A DNA stretch of 64,000 nt, taken from assembly GCA_039555135.1 (NCBI GenBank), contig CP114179.1:1984001-2048000 (forward strand), read 5' to 3'. The DNA comes from Phycisphaeraceae bacterium D3-23 (GTDB lineage Bacteria > Planctomycetota > Phycisphaerae > Phycisphaerales > Phycisphaeraceae). Position 1 is the stretch's first letter, and every line of letters begins with the position of its first letter. Position numbers and translations under genes: made by a program. The notes under the pieces were generated by a model. The model did no database searches, was not told the origin of the DNA, and saw nothing but the letters and a program-made list of their open reading frames with translations. Of the stretch, positions 10,436-19,880 are shown one piece after another.

Positions 10436-10984
10436 GTGCATTGGCTGGTCCCGTTCTTCGTGCTGCTGTTCATCCTCTACGTGGTGCTCGTGGTCTTCGG
10501 GCTGCTCGTGTTCCCGATGTTCCGCAACCGCGTGCACTGGCTGTGCTACCCCGTGACGCTCTGGCTACTCGCGATGGCGGGCGGGGTCGTCTATATCATC
10601 TTCGAGAGCATCGCCCTAAAAATGATGCCGACCGAGCCCGATTGGGGGCCCATGAGCTTGCCGATGCTCGCGGCGCTCGCGTTCGTCTTGCTCTACGGCC
10701 CGCTCGGGGTGCTCAGCTTCACCCTCGCCTTCGGCATCAAGTACCTCTTCACCCCGTCGCAAAAACCGCCGGCCCCGCTCCACCTCATCACCAACGCCCC
10801 GCCGCCCACCCCCGCGCCGACAACGCCCGCCCCGGGCCAGGCGCAGCACATCCCGCCCCGGTCACCCGCCAAGAAACGCGGCATCGAGGTCGCCCTCCTC
10901 ACGATCTTGCTCTGCATCCTCGGGGCCTGTGTCATCGTCCTCATCCTCGGCATGATCGCCGGCATGCTCTTCAGCCGGGGATAG
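10436..10984 (+). CDS. conserved membrane protein, function unknown
   Basis: 182 residues starting at GTG 10436, chosen because GGAGGG lies 5 nt upstream; an in-frame ATG at 10400 lacks such a site. Three hydrophobic helices lie in the first 105 residues, followed by a Pro/Ala-rich cytoplasmic linker and a final helix (about 150-180) ending in MLFSRG. No domain recognised. It is 83 nt ahead of the sulfatase genes but need not belong to their pathway. Confidence 0.7.
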   Translation: MHWLVPFFVLLFILYVVLVVFGLLVFPMFRNRVHWLCYPVTLWLLAMAGGVVYIIFESIALKMMPTEPDWGPMSLPMLAALAFVLLYGPLGVLSFTLAFGIKYLFTPSQKPPAPLHLITNAPPPTPAPTTPAPGQAQHIPPRSPAKKRGIEVALLTILLCILGACVIVLILGMIAGMLFSRG

Positions 10985-11067
10985 GAGGCGCTCGGCCCGG
11001 CCGCGTTGCTTCGCAAAATCGGCGTAAGATAGCGGGCAACCATGCGTCGCCTCGACGGAGAACCACG

Positions 11068-12615
11068 ATGCGCATCCCTGCTGTTTTCACGCTGCTGCTC
11101 ACGCTCCTCGCCGGCCAGCCCGCGCTGGCGCAGGGCGACGCGCAACGCCCCAACATCATCGTCATCCTCTGCGATGACCTGGGCCAGGGCGACCCGGGTT
11201 GCTACAACCCCGACTCGAAGATCCCGACGCCGCATATCGACCGGCTCGCGGCCGAGGGGATGATGTTCACCGACGCGCACACGAACTCGTCGGTCTGCAC
11301 CCCCACGCGCTACGGCGTCTTGACCGGGCGATACTGCTGGCGGTCGCGGCTGAAGAACGGCGTGCTGTGGGGCGGCTGGGACCGCGCGCTCCTCGAAGAG
11401 GGGCGGACGACGATCGCCACGATGGTCGCGAGGCGCGGCTACACGAGCGCGGCCATCGGCAAGTGGCACCTGGGCTTTGACTGGCAGTCCACCGACGGCA
11501 GCACCATCGCACCCAACCACCACCCGGCGGATGTCGTGCGCTACGACCGGCCGGTACTGAACGGACCGATGGCGCACGGGTTTGACCACAGCTACCTGAT
11601 CCCCGCATCGCTGGACATGGCGCCGTACTTCTGGCTGGTCGATGACCGGGCGTTGGTCGCGCCGACGGAACACACCGAGGGCAGCGGCCGACGCTGGTCC
11701 GGCGGCGGCGGGTTCTGGCGTGCCGGGCCGATCGCGCCGGGGTTCGATTTCTATGACGTGGTGCCGACGAGTACCGAACAGGCGGTGGCGTTTATCGAAA
11801 ACCATGGGCACTGGAAGTCCGAGTCGTTGCCCAACGACGATTCTTCCGGCGAAGATTCCAGTGGAGACCGCCCCTTCTTCCTCTACTTCCCCCTCCCCGC
11901 GCCGCACACGCCGTGGATGCCCACGCCCGAGTTCCAGGGCGACACCGAGGTCGGCTGGTACGGCGACTTCGTCGCACAGACCGACTGGGCGCTGGGTCGC
12001 ATCCTCGCGGCGCTCGACCGCAACGGGCTCGCGGAAAACACGATCGTGATCTTTACCAGCGACAACGGCTCGCACTGGCCGGAGAACATGATCGCCGAGT
12101 TCGGTCACGACGCGAACAACGGCTGGCGCGGGCAGAAGGCCGATATCTGGGAGGCCGGCCACCGCGTGCCGTTCATCGTGCGCTGGCCCGCCCAGGTCGA
12201 GGCCGGCACCGCCAGCGAGCAGCTCGTCTGCACCACCGACCTGCTCGCGACCATCGCGCAGGCCGTCGGCGTCGACCTCGGCGAAGCCGAAGGCGAAGAC
12301 AGCGTCAGCTTCCTGCCCGTCCTGCTCGGTCAAGAAGACGACGCCATCGGCCTCCGCGAATCCGTCGTCCACCACTCGGTCAACGGCACGTTCGCCATCC
12401 GACGCGGCGACTGGAAACTCATCCTCAACCAGCTCGGCTCGGGCGGGTTCACCAACCCCCGGAATCGAGTCCCCGGTAGAGACAACGTACCCACCGAGGT
12501 CGGCGGGCAGCTCTACAACCTCGCCAACGACCCGGGCGAAGCGACCAACCTTTGGGCCGAGCACCCCGAGATCGTGACGGAGCTGGCCGAGCTGCTCGAC
12601 ACGATCCGGGAGTGA
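11068..12615 (+). CDS. secreted type I sulfatase (arylsulfatase A family)
   Basis: 515 residues. A signal peptide (1-22, ends ALAQ) precedes the sulfatase domain: metal-binding CDDLGQGD near 35-42, the formylglycine motif C77-T-P-T-R81 followed by GVLTGRY, KWHLGF, and the later DNGSHW and GWRGQKADIWEAGHRVPF segments. The Cys must be oxidised to formylglycine by a maturase not seen here. It should release sulfate from sulfated polysaccharide in the periplasm. GACGGAG stands before the ATG at 11068. It is the first of three sulfatases in a row and is similar to the third (14223). Substrate unknown. Confidence 0.93.
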   Translation: MRIPAVFTLLLTLLAGQPALAQGDAQRPNIIVILCDDLGQGDPGCYNPDSKIPTPHIDRLAAEGMMFTDAHTNSSVCTPTRYGVLTGRYCWRSRLKNGVLWGGWDRALLEEGRTTIATMVARRGYTSAAIGKWHLGFDWQSTDGSTIAPNHHPADVVRYDRPVLNGPMAHGFDHSYLIPASLDMAPYFWLVDDRALVAPTEHTEGSGRRWSGGGGFWRAGPIAPGFDFYDVVPTSTEQAVAFIENHGHWKSESLPNDDSSGEDSSGDRPFFLYFPLPAPHTPWMPTPEFQGDTEVGWYGDFVAQTDWALGRILAALDRNGLAENTIVIFTSDNGSHWPENMIAEFGHDANNGWRGQKADIWEAGHRVPFIVRWPAQVEAGTASEQLVCTTDLLATIAQAVGVDLGEAEGEDSVSFLPVLLGQEDDAIGLRESVVHHSVNGTFAIRRGDWKLILNQLGSGGFTNPRNRVPGRDNVPTEVGGQLYNLANDPGEATNLWAEHPEIVTELAELLDTIRE

Positions 12616-12676
12616 TGCAATCCGCAGGCTTCGTGAAACGTTCAGCCGACGGACTCGACCACAAAGAGGGTATGCC

Positions 12677-14062
12677 ATGCGCCGATTGATCCAGCACCTG
12701 CTGTTGTTCCTCTACGCGACCGCCCTCCCCGCAGCGGCGCAGGGCGACACCGCAGACAAGCCCAACATCATCTGGATCATCTCCGACGACTGCGGCTACA
12801 ACGACTTCTCGATGCACGGCTCGGACATCCCCACGCCGCGCATCGACTCGATCGCGCACAACGGCGCACGCTTTACCAACGCCTACGCCACCGCCTCGGT
12901 CTGCAGCCCGGCCCGCGCGGCACTGCTCACCGGGCGCTACCAGCAGACCTTCGGCCACGAATTCAACATCCCCGGCGGTCGGCACGAAGACCACGGCCTG
13001 CCGCTCACCGAAACATTGATCTCCTCCGTGCTTCAGGACGCGGGCTACCGCACGATCGCGGTGGGCAAGTGGCACCTGGGCTCGCACCCCCACTTCCGCC
13101 CGACCGCGCGCGGGTTTACCGACTTCTACGGCTTCCTCCAAGGCCAGCGCGACTACTTCCCGACGCGCACGGGCCGACGCCCCGGCAGTCTGCTGCGCGA
13201 TACCGAGCCGGTCGCGTCGGAAGCCTTCACATACCTGACCGACCATCTGGCCGACGAAGCCGTGCGCTATATCGAAGACAGCAAGGACGAACCGTTCTTC
13301 CTCTATCTCGCCTTCAACGGGACGCACAGCCCGTTCCAGGCGACGGACGAAGACCTCGCCGCGGCGAACGGCGACGCGATCGCCGCGATGACGATCGCGC
13401 TGGACCGCGCAGTCGGCAAGGTGATCGACGCGCTGAACGAGCACGCGCTCACCGAGCGCACGCTGCTCGTCTTCGCCAACGACCACGGCGGGACGCGGAG
13501 CCACGACAACGCGCCGCTGAGCGGCGCCAAGGGCTCGTTGTGGGAGGGCGGCATCCGTGTACCGTTCGTGATGCAGTGGCCGGCCGTGATCCCCGCGGGG
13601 CAGGTGGTCGATGCGCCTGTGATCTCGCTCGACCTCTTCCCCACCGCGCTGGCGGCAGCGGGTGTCGATGCGCCGGCAGACGATGCACTCGACGGGATCA
13701 ACCTCGTGCTACACCTGACGGATGACCCCGCCGTATGGCCCGGCCGCGCCCTGTATTGGAAAAGCGGACAGGCCTGGGCGGTGCGCGACGGCGACCTCAA
13801 GCTCTGTGTCCCCAGGGAGCGCGGCCGCGATAGCACGATGCAGCTGTTCGACCTGTCCACCGACACCGCCGAGCGGCGCGACCTCGCGGACGACCGGCCC
13901 GATGACGTCGCGCGCTTGCTTGCGCTCTACGAGGCCTGGGCCGACACCCACCAACCCACGGCCTGGGAACCCTCCCAGCCGCAGGGACGTAGCCGCGGCA
14001 ACGAGGACGGCGGCCGCCGACGCGGCCCGCGCGGGAATAACCCGCGCGGCAACCGTGATTGA
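12677..14062 (+). CDS. secreted type I sulfatase
   Basis: 461 residues; signal peptide 1-22 (ends AAAQ), metal-site ISDDCGYND, formylglycine motif C76-S-P-A-R80 and GTHSPFQATDED in the mid-region. It diverges clearly from its two neighbours (CSPAR instead of CTPTR), so it probably acts on a different sulfate ester. The C-terminal 35 residues are a basic, Gly/Arg/Asn-rich tail (RRRGPRGNNPRGNRD) not usual for the family, perhaps for binding an acidic polymer. GAGGGT precedes the ATG. It lies 61 nt after the first sulfatase. Confidence 0.92.
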   Translation: MRRLIQHLLLFLYATALPAAAQGDTADKPNIIWIISDDCGYNDFSMHGSDIPTPRIDSIAHNGARFTNAYATASVCSPARAALLTGRYQQTFGHEFNIPGGRHEDHGLPLTETLISSVLQDAGYRTIAVGKWHLGSHPHFRPTARGFTDFYGFLQGQRDYFPTRTGRRPGSLLRDTEPVASEAFTYLTDHLADEAVRYIEDSKDEPFFLYLAFNGTHSPFQATDEDLAAANGDAIAAMTIALDRAVGKVIDALNEHALTERTLLVFANDHGGTRSHDNAPLSGAKGSLWEGGIRVPFVMQWPAVIPAGQVVDAPVISLDLFPTALAAAGVDAPADDALDGINLVLHLTDDPAVWPGRALYWKSGQAWAVRDGDLKLCVPRERGRDSTMQLFDLSTDTAERRDLADDRPDDVARLLALYEAWADTHQPTAWEPSQPQGRSRGNEDGGRRRGPRGNNPRGNRD

Positions 14063-14089
14063 CCGCTGTATAGTCGCCGGATACTCGAC

Positions 14090-14193
14090 GGGTGCCACAC
14101 AACTGCCCCGTCCGCGGGGCTGCTGTGTGCGTATTGAAATGCGCCATCTTGCCGCCGGCACACAGCAGGCCTGCGGCCAGTTGTGTGGCACCC
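14090..14193. repeat. composite palindrome, GGGTGCCACACAACTG family, copy 2
   Basis: Left arm 14090-14131 and right arm about 14158-14193 repeat the outer sequence GGGTGCCACACAACTG seen at 6811. The inner hairpins differ from copy 1 but keep pairing (GCCCC/GGGGC on the left, GGCC/GGCC on the right). The centre is unrelated to copy 1. It lies between the second and third sulfatase genes. Confidence 0.87.
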
Positions 14194-14222
14194 ACCTACC
14201 CAATCCAGCCCGCGAGCCGCTT

Positions 14223-15770
14223 ATGCCCTTCCGCGACGCCGCCCCGCTCTTCATCCTCTTGATCCTGGCGCTGCCCGCGTGCGCGCAGACTGCGACGCAG
14301 GCGGAGCCGACCGCCGCACCCAACATCGTCTTAATCCTCGCCGACGACCTGGGGTTTGGCGATCCCACGTGCTACAACGCGAACTCGAAGATCCCCACGC
14401 CGCACATCGATGCGCTCGCCGGCCAGGGCATGCGCTTCACCGATGCGCACTCGCCGTCATCCGTCTGCACGCCGACGCGCTACGCGATCCTCACCGGGCG
14501 GTACTGCTGGCGGACGGAACTAAAGTCGTCCGTGCTCTGGCCGTGGGACCGGCCGCTGCTCGAAGACGACCGCACGACGCTGCCCGAGTTGCTGCGCGAA
14601 CGCGGCTACGCGACGACGTGCATCGGCAAGTGGCACCTGGGCTGGACCTGGCTGGACGAAGCAGGCGAACTGGTCAACACCCGGCCCTCGCCCAGCCGAC
14701 TGAACAACAACCAGCGCAACGCGATAGGCCAGCGCATCGACTTCACACAGCCGATCCAAGACGGCCCACTCGCGCACGGCTTCGACACCTACTTCGGCGA
14801 CGATGTCCCCAACTTCCCGCCGTACACGTTTATCGAGGACGACCATGTCGTCGCGCTGCCGACCCAGGAAAAACCAGACAACATGTTCGGCCACGCCGGG
14901 CCAATGTCACCGGGCTGGACGCTCAGCGAAGTCATGCCCGCGATCACCGAGCGCACCGTGGACTACATCGCGTCGCGCAGCGAACCCGAACATCAAGACG
15001 AGCCGTTTTTTTTGTTCATGACGCTGACCGCGCCGCACACGCCGATCGTCCCGGGCGGGCAATACACCGGGCTCAGCGAGGCGGGCCGCTACGGCGACTT
15101 CGTCGCGCAGGTCGATGCGTCGGTCGGGGCGGTGATGCAGGCGCTCGAAGAGGCCGGACTCGGCGACAACACCCTCGTCATCTTCACCAGCGACAACGGC
15201 TCGCCCGCACGCAGCGGCGCAAACGACAGCGGGCCCGTCGGCTCGGTCATCACCCAGTACGGCCACCGGGTGAGCGGCCCGTGGCGCGGGCTCAAGAGCG
15301 ACGCGTGGGAGGGCGGCCACCGCGTGCCGATGATCGTGCGTTGGCCGGGCGAAGTCGCCCCCGGAACGGTGAACAGCCAGCCGGTGTGCCTCGTGGACTG
15401 GTACGCGACGGTGGCGCAGCGGCACGGCATCGAACTCGCCGCCGACCAGGCCGAGGACAGCTTCACCCTGCTCGCCACGCTGCGCGGCGAAAACGACATC
15501 CCGCCACGCGACCACCTCATCCACCACTCGGGCAACGGCACGTTCGCCATCCGCCAAGGCGGCTGGAAACTCATCGTCGGCAACCTCGGTTCGGGCGGCT
15601 TCTCCCGACCTGGCCGTGTCGCGCCCAACCCCGGCGGCCCACAAGGCCAGCTCTACCACCTGGCCGACGACCCGGGGGAGACGACGAACGTGTGGATGGA
15701 CCATCCCGAGATCGTTGACGAACTCACCGCGCGGCTCGAAAGCTATCGCACGGCGGGGCGCAGCCGATAA
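14223..15770 (+). CDS. secreted type I sulfatase (arylsulfatase A family)
   Basis: 515 residues, the same length as the sulfatase at 11068 and plainly its paralogue: shared KIPTPHID, CTPTRY, TGRYCWR, HHSxNGTFAIR and LGSGGF segments. The formylglycine Cys is residue 82. The N-terminal hydrophobic segment ends LPACAQ, which could be a lipoprotein box or a signal peptidase I site; Pro at the -2 position is unusual for a lipobox. A palindromic element separates it from the second sulfatase, so its transcription may be partly uncoupled. Substrate unknown. Confidence 0.92.
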   Translation: MPFRDAAPLFILLILALPACAQTATQAEPTAAPNIVLILADDLGFGDPTCYNANSKIPTPHIDALAGQGMRFTDAHSPSSVCTPTRYAILTGRYCWRTELKSSVLWPWDRPLLEDDRTTLPELLRERGYATTCIGKWHLGWTWLDEAGELVNTRPSPSRLNNNQRNAIGQRIDFTQPIQDGPLAHGFDTYFGDDVPNFPPYTFIEDDHVVALPTQEKPDNMFGHAGPMSPGWTLSEVMPAITERTVDYIASRSEPEHQDEPFFLFMTLTAPHTPIVPGGQYTGLSEAGRYGDFVAQVDASVGAVMQALEEAGLGDNTLVIFTSDNGSPARSGANDSGPVGSVITQYGHRVSGPWRGLKSDAWEGGHRVPMIVRWPGEVAPGTVNSQPVCLVDWYATVAQRHGIELAADQAEDSFTLLATLRGENDIPPRDHLIHHSGNGTFAIRQGGWKLIVGNLGSGGFSRPGRVAPNPGGPQGQLYHLADDPGETTNVWMDHPEIVDELTARLESYRTAGRSR

Positions 15771-15905
15771 AACGCAGGGTGGGTAGAGGTCGCCCACGAG
15801 CGGTACCCACCAGTCGCCGCGAACAGGTTCGTCGGAGCACGAAGCGTGAGGGCTTGCTCGGCGGGTATCGGTCGCGGGTACGCCCCACCTACCCGACAAC
15901 GACGC
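15771..15905. repeat. probable degenerate palindromic spacer
   Basis: The 135 nt between the convergent sulfatase and purE begin GCAGGGTGGGTAG and end CCCCACCTACCC, a loose inverted repeat with further GGTACCCACC and GCGGGTAC pairs inside. It probably belongs to the same kind of intergenic palindromes, but pairing is imperfect. Confidence 0.4.
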
Positions 15906-16400
15906 CTACTCCAATCCGCCCTCGAGCGCGGCGTCGGCCTGTTCCTTGCGGAACGCATGCAGCGCCTCGCGCAGCTCGGGTCGACCATGGTTCGCGAGGA
16001 TCGCAACCGCCAGCAGCGCGGCGTTCTTCGCGCCGCTGTCGCCGATGGCCAGCGTCCCCACCGGCACACCCCCGGGCATCTGCACGATCGACAACAGCGA
16101 GTCCAGCCCGCTAAGCGCATTGCTTTTGATCGGCACACCCAGCACCGGCAGCGTCGTCTGCGACGCGACCATCCCCGGCAGGTGCGCCGCCCCGCCCGCG
16201 CCCGCAATCACCACCTCGAACCCCGCGTCCTCCGCGCCGGCCGCAAACGCGTTCATCACGCCCGGCGTCCGGTGCGCACTCACCACCTTCGACGCATGCG
16301 CCACACCAAACCGCTCCAGCATCTCGCTCGCGTGACGCATCGTCGGCCAGTCGGACTTCGATCCCATGATCACGGCAACAAGGGGCTTGGCTTGGGGCAT
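15906..16400 (-). CDS. purE: N5-carboxyaminoimidazole ribonucleotide mutase
   Basis: 164 residues, class I PurE length. Motifs [10 protein letters not shown] (10-20), SAHRTPG (41-47), the [14 protein letters not shown] loop (67-80) and the distal [15 protein letters not shown] are all present; the catalytic Ser and His are retained. It converts N5-CAIR to CAIR in purine synthesis. The ATG at 16400-16398 starts the recognisable domain; the frame stays open upstream but the extension reads like intergenic repeat. purK is not adjacent. Confidence 0.96.
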   Translation of the reverse strand: MPQAKPLVAVIMGSKSDWPTMRHASEMLERFGVAHASKVVSAHRTPGVMNAFAAGAEDAGFEVVIAGAGGAAHLPGMVASQTTLPVLGVPIKSNALSGLDSLLSIVQMPGGVPVGTLAIGDSGAKNAALLAVAILANHGRPELREALHAFRKEQADAALEGGLE

Positions 16401-16667
16401 GGTGCGGCTCGGGGATGGGACGGAAGAAAGGCAGTTTAGCCACAGATGGACACGGATACACAAAGACGGTTGTCGGGGGCGAGTTAGCCGCAGATTGCGC
16501 AAATATCGCAGATCAAGAAAGGAGAAACAAAGACCGGATGAATCACGAGCTACCGAACCCCAATACCTTCCCTTCTTCTTTCCGAATCTCTGCCATCTCT
16601 GAAATCCGTGGCCACTCCCCTGCCTTGCACATCGCCACATTCACACGCCGTCCGATAGACTGCTCGC
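16401..16667. other. intergenic region with low-complexity repeat segments
   Basis: 267 nt between divergent purE and the deaminase. It is visibly A-richer than its surroundings and contains CCACAGATGGACACGGATAC-type sequence and a CGCAGATTGCGCAAATATCGCAG run. Related CACAGATTTCACAGATAGC sequence appears at about 17968-17995. No gene or clear promoter seen. Confidence 0.5.
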
Positions 16668-17939
16668 ATGAAGATCGCCGGCCAATTGATGCTGCCCGAT
16701 GAAGGCGAACGCGTCCGCCTGTCGCCGGGCTGGCTGCGTGTCGAAGGGGGCGCGATCGCAGCGGTGGTCGAGGGCGATATCCCGGGCGATGCGGACCTGG
16801 GCGGCGAGGGGTTTGTGATCTGCCCGGGTTTCGTCGATGCGCATATGCACCTGCCGCAGTTCGGGATCATCGGCGCGCATGGGCTTGGGCTGCTCGATTG
16901 GCTGGAGCGTGTGACGTTCCCGGCCGAGCTGCGCTGGGCAGACCCGGCGGTCGCGCAGCAAGATACCGAGGCCGCGATCCGGCGCATGCTGCGCTGCGGG
17001 ACCACGGGCTTCGCGGGCTACGCAACAGTCCACGCCGAGGGTGCGCGGGCGGCGCTGGAGACGGCGAAGCGCATGGGCGTCTGGGCCCACATCGGCCAGG
17101 TGCTGATGGATCGCGGAGCGCCCCCGGCGTTGTGCCGACCCCTGGAACAATTGATCGCGGAGTCAACGCAACTGCTGGACGCGTTCCCGCCAGCGCTCAA
17201 CGAACCGCCCGAGTCTCGTGTCAGCGCAGCGGTGACACCGCGGTTTGCGCCGGCCTGCACCGACGGGCTGCTCGAAGCGGCGGGCGAGCTCGCGCAAGAG
17301 CATGGGGCTTTCGTGCAGACGCATTTGGCCGAGACACGTGCGGAGTGCGAGCTCGTGGGCGAACTGTTTGGTGGCCGGCGGTACGCCGAGGTGTATCGGG
17401 ATGCGGGCCTGCTGCGTGGGGTCACGCTGCTCGGGCACGGCATCTATCTCAACGACGCAGACCGCGACATGCTCGCGCGGCACGGCTCGGCCATCGCGCA
17501 CTGCCCCGCCGCCAACAGCTTCCTGATGTCGGGCCGACTCGACTGGTCGGCGACCACCAAACAGCCGTTCGTCCTGGGCAGCGACATCGGCGCGGGCTAC
17601 GAAGTGTCGATGGTCCGGGTCGCGCGGGCGATGCTGGAGACCGCCGGGGGGTTGATGATCGACGACCCGTCCCGCGGCGCGGACACGATCCCCTCGGCGG
17701 CGCAGGCCTGGCACCAGATCACCTACGGCAACGCGGACGCGCTGTGCTGGACCCGGACCGGCGCGCTACGCCCGGGCTTCGCGGCCGACCTCGTGCTCGC
17801 CCGGCCCGACGCGGCAGTCACGCGAACCCTGTTCAGTGACGGCGTCACACACCCCGACCCGCTCGCGGGCCTGATGTTCGGCTGGGACGACCGTTGGGTC
17901 GACCGGGTGCTGCTGGCGGGGGCTGTGGTGAAAATCTGA
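16668..17939 (+). CDS. amidohydrolase, guanine deaminase-like
   Basis: 423 residues, close to guanine deaminase length. The metal site is visible as VDAHMHLPQF near 57-66, HLAETRAE near 220, LLGHGIYL near 258 and SDIGAG near 304, with the PGFAADLVL C-terminal beta fold. The family deaminates guanine to xanthine with one zinc. The start ATG at 16668 follows a weak leader. Guanine is the best guess from the QFGIIG and DIGAG contexts, but related aminohydrolases for other purines or pterins cannot be excluded. Confidence 0.82.
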   Translation: MKIAGQLMLPDEGERVRLSPGWLRVEGGAIAAVVEGDIPGDADLGGEGFVICPGFVDAHMHLPQFGIIGAHGLGLLDWLERVTFPAELRWADPAVAQQDTEAAIRRMLRCGTTGFAGYATVHAEGARAALETAKRMGVWAHIGQVLMDRGAPPALCRPLEQLIAESTQLLDAFPPALNEPPESRVSAAVTPRFAPACTDGLLEAAGELAQEHGAFVQTHLAETRAECELVGELFGGRRYAEVYRDAGLLRGVTLLGHGIYLNDADRDMLARHGSAIAHCPAANSFLMSGRLDWSATTKQPFVLGSDIGAGYEVSMVRVARAMLETAGGLMIDDPSRGADTIPSAAQAWHQITYGNADALCWTRTGALRPGFAADLVLARPDAAVTRTLFSDGVTHPDPLAGLMFGWDDRWVDRVLLAGAVVKI

Positions 17940-18369
17940 TCCGGGATCGGGTCATTTATAGGAACCACCCACAGATTTCACAGATAGCACAGATTGATGC
18001 GGAATTGCCAAGTGCCATAGTCGATCCGCTTCAGCGGTCGGCCCAGGCGCTCGGCGTGTGTAGCGCGTCCGATCCGGGGCTTCGCGGACTCAGCCGTTCG
18101 GCGTGGGGCATCGCCTTCCTATATCTGCAACAGCCGTGGGCGTGTTGTGCGGATCGTCCTCTCCCCAAACCACGCACAATCCGAGGTCAGCATAAGTTTT
18201 TTTAATTAGGGCTGGTATTGGCGTCGATGTTCCTTTAGGATGGATCGCTGGAGCAGGGGATTGAGCCGGCCCGCCGTGTTGCGGGGACTTCGGCCGACCG
18301 ACGATCACGGTTTTTCCCCTTGAAAAGTGCCCCCAATTGGCCGGTTTCCAGCCCAAGCGAGCCCCAGCG
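17940..18369. other. 430-nt gene-free region upstream of the pseudopilin operon
   Basis: It contains a CACAGATTTCACAGATAGCACAG repeat-like stretch near 17968, a CCGCTTCAGCGGTCGG palindromic motif near 18022 (also found near 36378 and 43703), and a T-tract near 18196. The promoter of the pseudopilin operon must be here or further upstream, but no convincing -35/-10 pair was found. Confidence 0.5.
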
Positions 18370-18981
18370 ATGACGAACCGAACCCCCCTTCGCCGCGATT
18401 CAGGGACGCCTCAAGCATCCCGACATCCGGATGTCTATTGCAAAATCCGCCGCTCCCGCCGCCCCAGTGGTGGTTTCACCCTGATCGAGATTCTGGTGGT
18501 GATCAGCATCATCGCCCTGCTCGTCGGGCTGGTCACGGCCGGGGCGGTGATCGCGATGAATGGCAGTCAACGCTCCCGAACACAGAGCACGATGCGGGCG
18601 CTCTTGGGCCCGGTCGATGAATACAAGTCCTCATTCGATATCGCGCCGCCCCACGACATCGCCAACCCACCCGGGCTGACCTCGTCCGAGACGTTTGTCT
18701 GGGCGTGCGGTGCCGACGACAAGCTGCGCGAATTGTTGGTCGCATCAATGCAGGGCCGGGGCGTCTTTAAAGATAACGACGGCGACGGCTACGAAGAGCT
18801 CTACGACCCGTGGGACAACCAACTGGCCTACCGCAACGGCAACGGCCCGTCCTCACCCGACATCGACGGCATCGACCACAATATCCTCCCGTTCCACCGC
18901 GACCCGTTCTTCGTGTCCGCCGGGCAAGACGGTGTGTTTGGTACGGACGACGACATCAACTCCATCGAGCTGGGGAGCTAA
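18370..18981 (+). CDS. type II secretion major-pseudopilin-like protein (GspG type)
   Basis: 203 residues. A long basic leader precedes the prepilin signal [20 protein letters not shown]; Glu5 is present. The ectodomain has DGYEELYDPWDNQLAYRNGN, the calcium-site/WGxP-like region of GspG proteins, and ends in GTDDDINSIELG, an acidic GspG-like tail. ATG 18370 was chosen over an in-frame TTG at 18337 because it is the first ATG, although the leader is still long. It heads a five-gene set with a 5-nt gap to the next gene. Confidence 0.85.
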   Translation: MTNRTPLRRDSGTPQASRHPDVYCKIRRSRRPSGGFTLIEILVVISIIALLVGLVTAGAVIAMNGSQRSRTQSTMRALLGPVDEYKSSFDIAPPHDIANPPGLTSSETFVWACGADDKLRELLVASMQGRGVFKDNDGDGYEELYDPWDNQLAYRNGNGPSSPDIDGIDHNILPFHRDPFFVSAGQDGVFGTDDDINSIELGS

Positions 18982-18986
18982 ACCTA

Positions 18987-19880
18987 ATGACCACCCGACC
19001 CCCCCACCGCCGACGGCCCCGCGGCTTCACGATTGTGGAGCTATTGACCTCGGTGTTTATCATCGCGGTGATCATGGTGATCGTGTTCCCGGTGATCGGC
19101 GCGTTGCAGAACGGCAGCCGGATCGAGGCCGGGCTCAACACCGTCGGCATGTCTTCGGATGTGGCCCGGGCGTGGGCGACGGCGTCGCTGCCCCAGGCGG
19201 ACCTGAACTCGGACCCGGCCGCGCCGGTGTTCGGCGCCTCCTACTCGGGCACGGCCGCGATCTTCTGCCCCACGGGCGAGGTCCGCATCGTCATCAACGA
19301 CCAACGCGCCTCCAGCGGCGGCAACTTCCTCGAATCGTTCTCCCCCCCGCTCAACGGCTACCGCGACTACCGGCTGGCGTTCGGCGGCAAGCGGGATGTC
19401 GACTACATCGCGTTCCCCCAGGGCACGGGCATCGCCGGGGTCTACCGCAACAACACCGGCGCCCACCTGATCGCCCCGCCCTTCGCGATCGCCTACGACC
19501 GTGACGGCCTGATGGCCCCGGGTGCCAACATCGGCGGCGGCGCCCGCGTGATCTACTACGACAGCAACTTCGACAACAACTACGACGTCGGGGATGTCCG
19601 CTCCAACGTCGCCGGCGGGTACGACCCCGGCGACTGGGACCGCGACTCGGCACCGCTCTCGGCCGAACTGGTCCGCGAGCTGCCCTTCGAGGCGATCGAG
19701 ACCGTCGCTGGCGTCATCATCTACGACGAGCGCGACGCCGAGTCCGCCGGCTTCGACTTCTCGGGCGGGGGCGACTACGCCCAGGGCTCCGCGGGCTACA
19801 ACTGGCTGATCGAGAACGGCACGGCCGTGTTCTTCAGCCCCAACACCGGCACCGCGATGCGCGATGAAGGGACCGAGTAA
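18987..19880 (+). CDS. pseudopilin, second gene of operon (GspH-position)
   Basis: 297 residues; leader MTTRPPHRRRPRG, then FTIVELLTSVFIIAVIMVIV with Glu5. Larger than the usual GspH (about 170). It has a soluble ectodomain with repeated NNYDVGDV and YDPGDWDRD acidic turns. The GspH label rests on gene order rather than sequence. Its stop is immediately followed by the ATG of the next gene, so translation is probably coupled. Confidence 0.78.
   Translation: MTTRPPHRRRPRGFTIVELLTSVFIIAVIMVIVFPVIGALQNGSRIEAGLNTVGMSSDVARAWATASLPQADLNSDPAAPVFGASYSGTAAIFCPTGEVRIVINDQRASSGGNFLESFSPPLNGYRDYRLAFGGKRDVDYIAFPQGTGIAGVYRNNTGAHLIAPPFAIAYDRDGLMAPGANIGGGARVIYYDSNFDNNYDVGDVRSNVAGGYDPGDWDRDSAPLSAELVRELPFEAIETVAGVIIYDERDAESAGFDFSGGGDYAQGSAGYNWLIENGTAVFFSPNTGTAMRDEGTE

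Noticed and set aside
10693-12678. Open frame of about 660 codons opposite the first sulfatase
   Set aside because: The + strand encodes a sulfatase with all catalytic motifs; the reverse frame has none.
16401-16640. 80-residue N-terminal extension of PurE
   Set aside because: It translates intergenic CACAGATGGACACGGATAC-type repeat; PurE proteins start at the equivalent of 16400.
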